Shown piece after piece: positions 15,841 through 24,567 of a stretch of 64,000 nt of DNA. The notes under the pieces were generated by a model. It was not told the DNA's origin, did not search any database, and saw nothing but the letters and a program-made list of their open reading frames with translations. The stretch covers positions 1 to 64,000 of the forward strand of contig DASZHO010000129.1 of assembly GCA_035937795.1 (NCBI GenBank), written 5' to 3'. The first letter of the stretch is position 1. Each line of letters opens with the position of its first letter. The DNA is from JAMQPK01 sp035937795. Its GTDB lineage: Bacteria > Acidobacteriota > Vicinamibacteria > Vicinamibacterales > JAMQPK01. The position numbers and the translations under genes were made by a program.

Positions 15841-16284
15841 ATGCCATTAGCGTCCTGGCTGCTTGTCGTTAGCGCCTTCATACAGCAACCCGCTCCGCCG
15901 CCGCCGGCTGCCGGTCCCACGCTGGACTACGAGTTCTTCAAGCAGCGCGTGGAGCCCATCTTTCTGTACAGGCGCGAAGGCCACGCGCGTTGCTACGTCT
16001 GCCATCGCGGCAGCGGCACGGGAAATTCGTATCTGCAGGTCCTCTCGCCAGGCGCGACGATGTGGGATGAGGCGCAGTCGCAGAAGAATTTTCAGTCGGT
16101 GAAGCGGTTCGTCGTGCCCGGCAAACCGGACGCCAGCCGTCTGTTGAAGCATCCCCTGAAAGAGGAAGCGGGCGGCGATGAATTCCACGGTGGAGGAAAG
16201 CACTGGACCTCCAAAACCGATCCGGAGTGGCAGATGCTGTCTGCCTGGGTCAACGGCGCCACCCTCACCAACGCGACGAGGTAA
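15841..16284 (+). CDS. Monoheme cytochrome c-like secreted protein
   Basis: 147 residues, good ribosome-binding site (ggagg). Weak N-terminal signal (LASWLLVVSAFIQQP), a Pro/Ala linker, then RCYVCHRGSG, one CxxCH heme site at about residue 57. The rest (KPDASRLLKHPL, HGGGKHWTSKTDPEWQ, WVNGA) is the pattern of planctomycete-type cytochrome domains found before PSD1 proteins, including the Trp of 'W..WV..GA'. An axial Met is not obvious. Precedes the YVTN propeller by 3 bp and probably acts with it in the periplasm. Confidence 0.75.
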   Translation: MPLASWLLVVSAFIQQPAPPPPAAGPTLDYEFFKQRVEPIFLYRREGHARCYVCHRGSGTGNSYLQVLSPGATMWDEAQSQKNFQSVKRFVVPGKPDASRLLKHPLKEEAGGDEFHGGGKHWTSKTDPEWQMLSAWVNGATLTNATR

Positions 16285-16287
16285 GCC

Positions 16288-17310
16288 ATGAAAATTCACA
16301 AAGCGCAGCTGTCTTTGCTCGGCGTCCTTTTATGCGCAGCGTCTCTTGGCAGCGCCGGGCGCGTGGTGATCGTTCAGACGAACAGTGCTGGCGATTATGT
16401 CAGTCTCATCGATCCGGCCACCAACAAGGTTGTCGGCACCATCAAGGGCATCGAGGTGAATCACGGTGCGGCGGCGTCGCCCGACGGCAGGCATCTGTAC
16501 GTCAGCAACGAAGCCGAGAGCACGCTCGACATCGTCGATGCGAAAACGCTGGCGGTGACCGGGCATGTCCCGCTCAGCGGGCATCCCAACAACATCGACA
16601 TCGCCAAGGACGGCAAGAAGGTGTACGTCTCGATCGCGCAGGCGCCGGGCGCCGTCGACGTGGTCGATACCGCAAAGTTGGAGAGGGTGAATAGCATTCC
16701 CGTGGAAGGCGCGGTGCATAACACCTACGTGACGCCCGACGGCAAGTTTGTGGTCGCCGGCTCCATCGCGGGGCGGAAGATCAGCGTGATCGATGCGGGC
16801 ACGGAGCACGTGGTCTGGACGGTGGGGTTCGAGAATGGCGTGCGGCCGATCACCTTCGAGAAGAATCCGGACGGCTCGACCCGGCGGATGTTCGCGCAGA
16901 TCTCCGAGTTCCACGGCTTTGCGGTCGTTGATTGGGCGACACACAAAGAGGTTTCCAGAGTGACCCTTCCGGATCTGCCGCCTCCCGCGGTCCGGGACTT
17001 GGCCGGGGTGCAGGGATCGCCCTCGCACGGCATCGGCATCACGCCCGACGGCAAGACGCTCTGGGCGACGAGCAAGTGGTACTTCTTCGTGGCCGCCTAC
17101 TCGATGCCGGATCTGAAATATCTCGGACTTGTTCCCGTCGGGCACGATCCGGACTGGCTGACGTTCACTCCCGATAGCAAGACGGTCTACGTGGCTTGCG
17201 CCGGGTCCGATGTGGTCGTCGCGATCGATGTGGCCACACGCAAGGAAGTGGCGCGTATTCCGGTAGGTTTCGTACCAAAGCGCAACATCACCGCCGTTCT
17301 CACGAATTAA
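16288..17310 (+). CDS. YncE/YVTN-family secreted beta-propeller
   Basis: 340 residues with signal peptide (AQLSLLGVLLCAASLGSAG). Seven-blade propeller built from 40-residue YVTN units: SPDGRHLYVSNEAESTLDIVD, AKDGKKVYVSIAQ, TPDGKFVVAGSIAGRKISVID, TPDGKTLWATSKW, TPDSKTVYVACAGSDVVVAID (each x-PDGK-x-x-Y-V). Such proteins bind partners or nucleic acid and often accompany quinoprotein/cytochrome systems. It follows the cytochrome gene directly, ends in a hairpin at 17312-17336. Confidence 0.85.
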   Translation: MKIHKAQLSLLGVLLCAASLGSAGRVVIVQTNSAGDYVSLIDPATNKVVGTIKGIEVNHGAAASPDGRHLYVSNEAESTLDIVDAKTLAVTGHVPLSGHPNNIDIAKDGKKVYVSIAQAPGAVDVVDTAKLERVNSIPVEGAVHNTYVTPDGKFVVAGSIAGRKISVIDAGTEHVVWTVGFENGVRPITFEKNPDGSTRRMFAQISEFHGFAVVDWATHKEVSRVTLPDLPPPAVRDLAGVQGSPSHGIGITPDGKTLWATSKWYFFVAAYSMPDLKYLGLVPVGHDPDWLTFTPDSKTVYVACAGSDVVVAIDVATRKEVARIPVGFVPKRNITAVLTN

Positions 17311-17311
17311 A

Positions 17312-17336
17312 AAAAGGGGCACGGTCTGCCTCTTTT
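17312..17336 (+). terminator. Hairpin terminator after the cytochrome/propeller operon
   Basis: aaaaggggca, loop cggtc, tgcctctttt: ten pairs with one G-U. The descending arm supplies a short T run. It begins two bases after the propeller gene stop. Confidence 0.6.
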
Positions 17337-17377
17337 CTCGACTCCCACAGGGCTTTTTCTTATTCCTAATTTTATAG

Positions 17378-17406
17378 TTGACTCTGTACGGTATCAGGCA
17401 TAGTCT
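17378..17406 (+). promoter_or_regulatory. Promoter of the BlaI-type regulator operon
   Basis: TTGACT (17378-17383), a 17-bp spacer and TAGTCT (17401-17406) in the most AT-rich stretch of the window. The leader is about 45 nt and contains an aggag (17429-17434) plus an 8-bp tandem duplication gacaactc (17443-17458) that pushes it away from the ATG. A BlaI-type operator (TACANNTGTA) is not clearly visible; the spacer has tgtacggta, which may be a half site. Confidence 0.55.
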
Positions 17407-17459
17407 GGTTTTCAGTTCTTAATTTATTAGGAGAAGGCCCGCGACAACTCGACAACTCG

Positions 17460-17837
17460 ATGCCAAGGCCGACTTCACCAACGCTTACCGACGGAGAGCT
17501 CAGGCTGATGCGGGTCCTCTGGGACAAGGGCGAAGCCAGCGTGAGCGAGGTCTTCAACGACCTGAAAGAGAAGCCGAAGCCCGCCTACAACACCGTCCTC
17601 ACGCTCCTGCGCATTCTTGAGCGCAAAGGCTACGTGACGCACCGGAAGGATGGCCGCGCATTTGTGTTCCTGCCAACCGTGGACCGCTCGAACGCCAGGA
17701 AAAGCGCGCTGAAGTCGCTTGTGGATCGCTTCTTCGAAGGTTCGCCGCGACTGCTGGTGCTGAACCTCCTGGAGGACGAGCAGTTCTCGGCGGAAGCGCT
17801 CGACGAAGTCAGGCAGCGCCTCGAGGCCAAGTGGTGA
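17460..17837 (+). CDS. BlaI/MecI/CopY-family transcriptional regulator
   Basis: 125 residues. Winged-helix DNA-binding domain about 8-75 (LTDGELRLMRVLWDKGEASV, PAYNTVLTLLRILERKGYV, with the recognition helix in the YNTV..LL region) and a C-terminal dimerisation helix pair (SALKSLVDRFFEGSPRLLVL). BlaI repressors are normally inactivated by proteolysis by a BlaR1-type M56 membrane peptidase encoded next to them; here the following gene is not an M56 peptidase, so the inducer is open. Stop overlaps the next start (GTGGTGA). Confidence 0.92.
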   Translation: MPRPTSPTLTDGELRLMRVLWDKGEASVSEVFNDLKEKPKPAYNTVLTLLRILERKGYVTHRKDGRAFVFLPTVDRSNARKSALKSLVDRFFEGSPRLLVLNLLEDEQFSAEALDEVRQRLEAKW

Positions 17838-18793
17838 CCCTTCGAGTTGCTCCGATGTCTCCCTGGCAGTTTACGTGGCACGCCGGCATCGCGCTTGGAG
17901 CGGTGGCGTTATCGGCAAGCCTGTCGGCCGCTCCCGCGCCGCTGCCGCATGGGGTGTTGCCGAGCGAGCTTCCTGGCTCGACGCTTCCCGTCGTGCACGA
18001 GCACACCTATAAGATGTCGGGCCGCGTCCGGATCCTGCTCCTCTGGATAGGGCGCGACGATGTGGGTTCGGGGGTGATCCGGTGGCGGGGTGCCGAAGAG
18101 GCCGATCACGCCTACGAGCTGCTGATCGGCTCCGACCCACTGCGGGCCCCCGGCAAGCTGAATCGGTGGGGCTACCTCGCCGAAGGAGTTCAGGACGGCG
18201 AATGCGCCGTCGTCGGCGTGATGTCGAAATCGACCGAAACGGGCCTCGCCGAAGTCAGGGCGGGGCTGAAAAAGCAGACCACCGGGCGTCCGTTCGACAC
18301 GATCCGGGCGCGCGTCACCCCCAGTCAGGCATTTGCGCGGGTGACGACCGTCGAAGCGTCGAGTAATGCATCGTACAGAGATGCGGACACCGTCCTCGGA
18401 TTGACGCTGGAAGCCAGCGCCGACGGGACGAAACAGATCGACAGGCCGAGCGGCACGCGTCCCGGTTTCCTGAGCTCGGTTGCAGAAATCATTCACGAGA
18501 GCGTCGCGACGAACGCCAGAGGCGAGCGGCTCTCCGCACGGATCATTCCCTTTATCTACGGCGATCGCCTCTTTGAATTGAAACTGCTCGACGCGACGCC
18601 CCTCGCGCGCTTCGAGCGCGACGGGCACACGTATCACGACGTCATTCGTGGACGCTTCGAAACCGGCCGGCCGGGGCATTCCGGCAGCCGGTTCGAGCTC
18701 GTCTACGGAACGAGCGGTCCCTTCGCCGAAATTCCAATCCTGATCTCTTATCAACCGAAGTGGTGGCTGCAGGTAGAGCTGGAGATTCAATGA
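17831..18793 (+). CDS. Secreted protein of unknown function, coupled to BlaI-type regulator
   Basis: 320 residues from the first of two GTGs (17831, 17834) overlapping the regulator stop; an ATG at 17855 gives a neater signal peptide (FTWHAGIALGAVALSASLSA). No transmembrane helix later, no HExxH, so it is not BlaR1. It is beta-rich with a GRVRILLLWIGRDDVGSGVIRW block, a middle helix pair, and EIPILISYQPKWWLQVELEIQ-like C terminus. I do not recognise a family. The tight coupling on both sides (ATGA overlap with the radical SAM gene) argues that all three genes serve one process. Confidence 0.7.
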   Translation: MVTLRVAPMSPWQFTWHAGIALGAVALSASLSAAPAPLPHGVLPSELPGSTLPVVHEHTYKMSGRVRILLLWIGRDDVGSGVIRWRGAEEADHAYELLIGSDPLRAPGKLNRWGYLAEGVQDGECAVVGVMSKSTETGLAEVRAGLKKQTTGRPFDTIRARVTPSQAFARVTTVEASSNASYRDADTVLGLTLEASADGTKQIDRPSGTRPGFLSSVAEIIHESVATNARGERLSARIIPFIYGDRLFELKLLDATPLARFERDGHTYHDVIRGRFETGRPGHSGSRFELVYGTSGPFAEIPILISYQPKWWLQVELEIQ

Positions 18794-20295
18794 GAGTCCA
18801 TCTGGTCAATCCGAGCGACGTTGCGTTCGGCACCGCAGTCATCACCCCGCGCTGGCTTTACGTGCTGGCAGCCGCAACTCCCCGCGAGTACGGCGATCCA
18901 TCGATCGTCGACGAAACCCTCGAGCACATCGCCTACGAGAACATTGCTCCGGGCGACGTGGTGGGAATCGGCATCCACACGAGCAACGCGCTGCGCGGAT
19001 ATGAGATCGGCCGCGAGGCACGCAGGCGCGGCGCCTACGTCGTATTCGGCGGCATCCATCCCTCGCTCTATCCCGACGAGTCGCGCGAGTTGGGCGCGGC
19101 GCACTCGGTGGTGAAGGGCGATGGTGATTTTGTGTGGTCGACGGTGCTCGAGGATTGCCGCAAAGGGCAGCCGCTCCCGACTTATGAAGGCGGACGCGTG
19201 TCGGGCGACGCGTTCTCTCCTGCCCGCTGGGACTTGTTGCCGGCCGATCGATACATGTGGGGTTCGGTGCAAACGATCCGCGGATGTCCCAAGCACTGCT
19301 CGTTCTGTTCGGTCTGGCGCACCGATGGTCAGCAGCCCCGCCAGCGCGCAGCCGATGCCGTTGTGCGCGAATTGGTGGAACTGAGGCGGAAGGGTTTCCG
19401 CTTCATTCTCCTGTCGGACGACAACTTTTATCCGGTGACGCTGGAAGACCTCAGGCTGGCGGAGCGCCAGGGCAATAGGACCCGGCTCGAGCAGTTGAAG
19501 GAAATCAGGCGGGAGCGTTTCGAGTTGATGGAGCGCCTTGCGAAGCTGCCGGAGGACATGGTGTTCTATACGCAGATCACCATGGAAGCCGCCGAGGATC
19601 CTGAATTCCTCAAAGCGATGAACAAGGCGCGCATTCGCGGAGCGCTCGTCGGGGTGGAGTCGGTGACGCCCGAGGGGCTCAAGGCAATATTCAAGGACTT
19701 CAACTACGCCGGCGACAAGCTGGTCACGCGGCTTCGCGAGTTCAGAAAGCATGGCGTGCACGTGCTCGGCTCGTTCATCTTCGGATTGCCCACCGACAAA
19801 CCGGACACCTTCGGCGCGACGGCCGAGTTGGCGCAGAAGGCCGACATCGCGTTCGCGCAGTTCGTGATGCTGACGCCGTTCCCGGGCACCGTCGATTTCG
19901 CGAAGTGGGAAGAGACGATGGCGTCCGATCCTACGCGCATCGGAGGGGTGCCGCTGACGCGGTATTGGCTCATTCCGTCGCAGCAGCGCCCGAAAGTCTA
20001 CACGCCTCATCCAACGCTGACAGCGGAAGACATTCGGCGTGGGACGCAGTCGACCTGGGATAAGTTCTATAGCATCCCCGCGATTTGGGAGCGCGCGCGA
20101 GTCGTGAAGTCGCTCAAGTCGCGGCTGGCGTTCGTGCTGATCTCGAAGCTGTACCGCCAGATGTACGCCAATACGGGCATCGCAACCGACAGCGCCCGGA
20201 AAACAAAGTCAACGCGGTGGGCGCGCCTGATCGCGCGCCCCTGCCGGAAGCTATTCGTGACGGCGCCGATGCCGGATCTGCAAGTCCCCAATTAG
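18790..20295 (+). CDS. B12-binding-domain radical SAM protein
   Basis: 501 residues; ATG overlaps the previous TGA. N-terminal cobalamin-binding Rossmann-like domain about 1-140 (VGIGIHTSNALRGYEIGREA, VVFGGIHPSLYPDE, without a clear DxHxxG), then a radical SAM domain with RGCPKHCSFCSVW (CxxxCxxC cluster at about residue 170), LSDDNFY, GVESVTPEGL and FIFGLPTDKPDT. Similar proteins (BchE/HpnJ-like superfamily) carry out methylations, ring formations or hopanoid-type rearrangements. Substrate unknown. An operon with an envelope-type secreted protein suggests lipid or cell-wall modification, an inference only. Confidence 0.88.
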   Translation: MRVHLVNPSDVAFGTAVITPRWLYVLAAATPREYGDPSIVDETLEHIAYENIAPGDVVGIGIHTSNALRGYEIGREARRRGAYVVFGGIHPSLYPDESRELGAAHSVVKGDGDFVWSTVLEDCRKGQPLPTYEGGRVSGDAFSPARWDLLPADRYMWGSVQTIRGCPKHCSFCSVWRTDGQQPRQRAADAVVRELVELRRKGFRFILLSDDNFYPVTLEDLRLAERQGNRTRLEQLKEIRRERFELMERLAKLPEDMVFYTQITMEAAEDPEFLKAMNKARIRGALVGVESVTPEGLKAIFKDFNYAGDKLVTRLREFRKHGVHVLGSFIFGLPTDKPDTFGATAELAQKADIAFAQFVMLTPFPGTVDFAKWEETMASDPTRIGGVPLTRYWLIPSQQRPKVYTPHPTLTAEDIRRGTQSTWDKFYSIPAIWERARVVKSLKSRLAFVLISKLYRQMYANTGIATDSARKTKSTRWARLIARPCRKLFVTAPMPDLQVPN

Positions 20296-20305
20296 CCTTC
20301 GCCCC

Positions 20306-20333
20306 CGAGCCTGAGCCCAGAGCCTAGAGCCCC
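20306..20333. repeat. Heptamer array, family A, four units
   Basis: cgagcct, gagccca, gagccta, gagcccc, in the 86-bp gap between the radical SAM and amidohydrolase genes. Confidence 0.8.
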
Positions 20334-20381
20334 CCTGGATCGTATAGAGTAACCACGACAAACGACCTCGCGGAGGCTCCC

Positions 20382-21680
20382 GTGAAATCAAGACTCCTGC
20401 TTGTCTGCATAGCACTGCTTCTGCTGACCGTTGTGTCTCCTGACGCGCAGCGGGGCGCCCCGGGGCCCGTCACCGCCATCGTCGGGGCAAAGCTCGTCGA
20501 CGGCACCGGCGCTGCGCCGATCGACAACGCGGTGGTGATCGTCAACGGCGACCGCGTCACGGCAGCCGGCCCCCGCTCGCGTGTTCAGGTGCCGCAGGGC
20601 GCGACGGTCGTGGATGCCGGCGGCAAGTTTCTGATTCCGGGTCTCGTCGACGCACACTATCACCTCAACCAGGCGCCCGAGGAGATGAAGCGGTTGTTTC
20701 TCGTGGCGCTGCACTGGGGCGTGACGACATTCCGCGTCACCGGCAACGACAAACGCGAAGCTGTGTCGATCTATCATCAGGTGCAGAAGGGGGAAATTCC
20801 CGGGCCTCGCGTGTACACGGCCGGCCAGGGCTTCAGTCCATCCGGTCCGTACCCCGAGGCTCCCGTGTTCCGCCCGAAGACGCCGGAGGAGGCGCGGGCG
20901 GATGTGCAGGACCTGAAGAATCAGGGAGTCGATTTCGTCAAGCTGTGGATGACCGGTGGAAATTTCCCGCCGCCGATCGTCGAAGCAATCGTGGGCGAGG
21001 CGAAGAAGCAGGGCATTCCGCTGGTGACTCACGTGACCGATCAGGCGAGCCTGCGCGAGCTTGCCGAGCTGGGTGTGACCGACTTCATGCACGAGCCGAC
21101 AAACAACGGCAAAGAGCCGATCACGCCCGAGCTCATCGCCTACATCAAGGCGCATCACATCTCGTTCGTGCCGACGATCGCCAACAGCGAATCGCCCTAC
21201 TACTACTACGAGCATCCCGAGTTTCTCAAGATGGGCCCGAAGTTCGACGGGTTCTACGCGCGCGGACGGACGATGCTGACCGATCCTGCACGAGCGCAGC
21301 AGACGCTGAGTACGCTGGCGGACCGCAAGTCCCGGGTCACGGCGATGCTGCCGTTTGTGAAGCTGATGCACGACAACGGCATTCGCGTGATCATCGGCAC
21401 CGACGGCGGCGCCGAAGCGTCGCAGACGACGCCCATCGGGCACTCGACCCACCGCGAGCTGCAGCTGTTCGTGGAGGCGGGGGTGCCGGCGGTGGCGGCC
21501 ATTCGTGATGCCACGCTCGACGCGGCGCGCGTGCTGGAGCGCACCGAGACGCCGAGCTACGGTTCGATTCAGGCCGGCAAGGCCGCCGACCTCGTCCTGC
21601 TCGACGCCGACCCGACCGTGGACATCTACAACACCGATAAGATCAACAAGGTCATGCACAACGGAAAATGGATCGACTGA
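20382..21680 (+). CDS. Secreted metal-dependent amidohydrolase (imidazolonepropionase-like)
   Basis: 432 residues from a GTG with gcggagg upstream. Signal peptide (RLLLVCIALLLLTVVSPDAQ). Amidohydrolase superfamily: VVDAGGKFLIPGLVDAHYHL (H-x-H metal site), FVKLWMTGG (Lys ligand region), PLVTHVTDQ, DFMHEP and VIIGTDGGAEAS (Asp). The barrel closes with SIQAGKAADLVLLDADP, the usual urease-type C-terminal sandwich. Likely a peptidase/prolidase-like or cyclic amide hydrolase in the periplasm; substrate unknown. Its stop overlaps the malate synthase start (TGATG). Confidence 0.88.
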   Translation: MKSRLLLVCIALLLLTVVSPDAQRGAPGPVTAIVGAKLVDGTGAAPIDNAVVIVNGDRVTAAGPRSRVQVPQGATVVDAGGKFLIPGLVDAHYHLNQAPEEMKRLFLVALHWGVTTFRVTGNDKREAVSIYHQVQKGEIPGPRVYTAGQGFSPSGPYPEAPVFRPKTPEEARADVQDLKNQGVDFVKLWMTGGNFPPPIVEAIVGEAKKQGIPLVTHVTDQASLRELAELGVTDFMHEPTNNGKEPITPELIAYIKAHHISFVPTIANSESPYYYYEHPEFLKMGPKFDGFYARGRTMLTDPARAQQTLSTLADRKSRVTAMLPFVKLMHDNGIRVIIGTDGGAEASQTTPIGHSTHRELQLFVEAGVPAVAAIRDATLDAARVLERTETPSYGSIQAGKAADLVLLDADPTVDIYNTDKINKVMHNGKWID

Positions 21681-23788
21681 TGGTTGAGATTCGTCCCGAT
21701 ATCTACGAGAAGCACAAGTCGCTGTTTGGCGACAAGACCGTCAACGGCCGCAACGTCAACGTCGAGGAACTCATCGCGCGGATGACACGAGATACGCGAG
21801 ACGAGTTCCGTACCCTGCTGGGCGCGCGCCATGCGTTCCAGGAGCAGGTCGGCCGGCGCGAGCGCGCCTACGGGTTTCTTGCGCCCGAAACCAAGATCAG
21901 CGACGCCGACGGCAATACCGCCACGGTGCGAGACATCCGGCAAGGCATGCTCGACGGGTTTTTCGGCCGCAAGACCGCGATCGCCTGGCGCTTGAACTCA
22001 TCCGTGCCGATCCCGCCCGATACGATGACGCCGGGTCTGGAAGGCACAGGACCGGCGATCGATCTCGGCATGGCGATGGGCGCGCTGAACACGGGCGCCG
22101 CGTCGTGGATGTGGGATTGGGAAGACGCCGGCGGCGACTACAAGGACCAGCTGTATCAAGCCTGGGAAAACCTCCGCGACCTCCTCGCGCACAAATGGAA
22201 CGGCAAGCCGTATTCACATCCGACGAAAAAAGAGGGCGGCAAGCCGCGGCAGTACTCGATCGATCTGCCGCCGGAGAAATGGCCGACCATTTTTCATCGC
22301 GTGCCGGGCCTGCACCTGCGCAATCGCCAGATCTCGATGGACGGCGACGAGGTGCCGGGCATCGTCGCGGCGCTCGTGATTCACGCGGTCAGCAACTACG
22401 ACACGCAGAAGAAAAACGGCTCGGGCGTGTACTACTACGTGCCGAAGATTGAAACGTGGCAGGAAGCGCGGCTTGTGGCACGGCTGCTGAAGATGCTCGA
22501 GGAGGCGCTCGGTCTTGCGCGCGGCTCGCTGAAGATCAAGATGCTGAACGAGCGCGCCGAATACGCGCTGCAGCAGGAAGCCATCATGTGGGTGCTGCGC
22601 GAGAATCTCATCGGCCCCAATGTGGGCCGGTGGGACTACCTCAACAGCCGCGAAGAAATGTTCCGTCACGACCCGGCCATGGTGATTCCCGATCCGAACA
22701 CTGTGACGATGACCGAGCCGTCGCTGACCTATTACACCATGCGTAACGCGCTGCTGGCGCTCCTGGCCGGCGGCATGCCGATTGGCGGCATGGCGGCGCA
22801 AATGCAGAATCCCGGCGCGCCGGAGAATGACGCCAAGGCGCTTCGCGACATCTGGTTCGACAAGCTCCGCGAGCGCTTGACGGGGCTGTTCAAAATCAAT
22901 GGCAGGACGTACGACACCTACCGGCAGAGCTGGGTCGCAACGATCGCGCCGGCGTACGTCGAGGCCGGCCGCGAGCCGCTGGTGGCCGATGTGAACGATT
23001 TGCAGAAGGTGGTCGACAAGCTGCGTCCGGATGAAAAGAAGCGGCTCGAAGATCTCGGCCTCCTGAAAGACGGGCGCATCGCGCCGATGGAGCTGGCGGA
23101 AGCCGACCTCGCGGTCGACAAACTGTTCTCCGAGGCAGCGCGCAAGAAGCTGCTGTCGCGGCCAAGCGGCCCGACGACCGAGGATGGATTGCGTTACGCG
23201 ATGTACATGGCGACCGAGTTCATGTACCAGCAGCTGCTCGGCAACAACGCCGCCGCCATCTACGACCCTCGCACCGGCCTCCGTTTCATGAACGACCTGG
23301 CGACGTACGAGATCTTCTGGCACTTCCTCTATCTCACCGTGTTCCATCACGTCGAGCTCGCCGCCGACGGCCAATACAGCAAGAAAGGCGATCGGGTGAC
23401 GCCGGAGTTGTTCCTGAAGCTGCTCGACGAGCGCCGCGAGACGGTCAAGCAGCTGTTCATCAGGCTGGGCACGGTTTACGAAAAGACGAACGCCGAGCTG
23501 GTGCTGACCATCCTGCGAAGGCAAGTCGTCGAGACCAGGCCCGACGGGCGCGTGGCGCCCCAGCCGCGATGGATTAAATATGGGTCGCGCGTGCTCCTGT
23601 CGATCATCGAGGAGCCGGAGGCCGACCGCACGGCAATTCTCGACGGGATTTTCGGCGACCGGGAGGATCTCCTGGAGCGTCTCGAGCAGGCGCACGACGA
23701 GAAAGGCCGCCGGCTGGCGCAGAAGGTGTTGCGCGCCTACGACTTCGTGTACGACGCGCGAGACGAGGCACCGGAATCTGCGGCGTAG
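21680..23788 (+). CDS. Malate synthase-family protein (large AceB-like form)
   Basis: 702 residues. AceB-type motifs: WDWEDAGGDYKDQ (in place of DFEDSxSPTW), RVPGLHLRNRQ, YYVPKIETWQEARL, LNERAEYALQQEAIM, GPNVGRWDYLNSREE and GGMPIGGMAAQMQNP. The family condenses glyoxylate and acetyl-CoA to malate. AceB enzymes have about 530 residues and GlcB about 720 with a different insertion; this one has GlcB-like length with AceB-like motifs, so it is a divergent branch and could use another acyl-CoA. No isocitrate lyase gene is nearby. The ATG at 21680 is chosen for the TGATG overlap; 21668 is an alternative. Confidence 0.82.
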   Translation: MVEIRPDIYEKHKSLFGDKTVNGRNVNVEELIARMTRDTRDEFRTLLGARHAFQEQVGRRERAYGFLAPETKISDADGNTATVRDIRQGMLDGFFGRKTAIAWRLNSSVPIPPDTMTPGLEGTGPAIDLGMAMGALNTGAASWMWDWEDAGGDYKDQLYQAWENLRDLLAHKWNGKPYSHPTKKEGGKPRQYSIDLPPEKWPTIFHRVPGLHLRNRQISMDGDEVPGIVAALVIHAVSNYDTQKKNGSGVYYYVPKIETWQEARLVARLLKMLEEALGLARGSLKIKMLNERAEYALQQEAIMWVLRENLIGPNVGRWDYLNSREEMFRHDPAMVIPDPNTVTMTEPSLTYYTMRNALLALLAGGMPIGGMAAQMQNPGAPENDAKALRDIWFDKLRERLTGLFKINGRTYDTYRQSWVATIAPAYVEAGREPLVADVNDLQKVVDKLRPDEKKRLEDLGLLKDGRIAPMELAEADLAVDKLFSEAARKKLLSRPSGPTTEDGLRYAMYMATEFMYQQLLGNNAAAIYDPRTGLRFMNDLATYEIFWHFLYLTVFHHVELAADGQYSKKGDRVTPELFLKLLDERRETVKQLFIRLGTVYEKTNAELVLTILRRQVVETRPDGRVAPQPRWIKYGSRVLLSIIEEPEADRTAILDGIFGDREDLLERLEQAHDEKGRRLAQKVLRAYDFVYDARDEAPESAA

Positions 23789-23799
23789 CTCCTTTCCAT

Positions 23800-24567
23800 T
23801 TGATCTCTCCTGCGCATCTCGCGGCCTTCGCGGCGGCTCTTGTGGCCGGCGCCATCAATTCGGTGGCGGGCGGCGGCACGCTCATCACGTTTCCGGTACT
23901 GATCTGGATCGGGCTGCCGTCGGTGACCGCCAACGCGACCAGCACCGTCGCCATCTGGCCCGGCTCGCTCGGCAGCATCGGGGGCTACCGTCGCGAGTTG
24001 AAGGGCCTGACCTCGTCGAGCTACGTGTTGATTGTCCCGAGCGCGGCCGGCGGCATCATCGGCGCGGTGCTGTTGCGCATGACCCCTGCGCATGTGTTCG
24101 ACCGGCTCGTGCCGCTGCTGATCCTGTTTGCGACCTTCCTGTTCATGCTCCAGGAGCCGGTCACCCGCTTGATCCGGCGCGGCGCCACAGACGGGAACGC
24201 CGGTGGGAGAGGCTGGGTGATGGGCGCGATCGTGTTCCAGTTTTTCGTGGCGCTCTATGGCGGCTATTTCGGCGCCGGCATCGGCATTCTGATGCTCGCG
24301 GCGCTGGGCATCCTCGGCTACACGGACATCCATCAGATGAACGGCCTGAAAAACCTGCTTGCGCTCGCCATCAACGGGGTCGCGGCGCTGTATTTCATCT
24401 CGATGGCCATGGTGCGATGGCCCGAGGCGATCATCATGGCGGTGGGCGCCATCGCCGGCGGGTACGGTGGCGCCGGCCTCGCCAGGAAAATCGGCGCCCA
24501 GGGTGTCCGCCGCATCGTGATCATCATCGGTTTTGGCATGACGCTGTCGCTGCTCCTGCGCCGATGA
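23800..24567 (+). CDS. TauE/SafE-family membrane permease
   Basis: 255 residues, TTG start, eight hydrophobic segments. The duplicated family motif is visible: AGAINSVAGGGTLITFP near the N terminus and GGYFGAGIGILMLAALGILG in the second half, each with the Gly-rich turn. Such permeases export sulfite, sulfonates or other organic anions. Substrate cannot be read. It overlaps the lipid kinase (ATGA) and follows malate synthase by 11 bp. Confidence 0.88.
   Translation: MISPAHLAAFAAALVAGAINSVAGGGTLITFPVLIWIGLPSVTANATSTVAIWPGSLGSIGGYRRELKGLTSSSYVLIVPSAAGGIIGAVLLRMTPAHVFDRLVPLLILFATFLFMLQEPVTRLIRRGATDGNAGGRGWVMGAIVFQFFVALYGGYFGAGIGILMLAALGILGYTDIHQMNGLKNLLALAINGVAALYFISMAMVRWPEAIIMAVGAIAGGYGGAGLARKIGAQGVRRIVIIIGFGMTLSLLLRR

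Noticed and set aside
17831..18793. BlaR1-type M56 peptidase expected after a BlaI regulator
   Set aside because: The product has no HExxH and no multiple membrane helices, so it is not BlaR1.
22214..23695. 493-codon open frame on the minus strand
   Set aside because: Antisense to malate synthase; product is Arg/His/Leu-rich low complexity without motifs.
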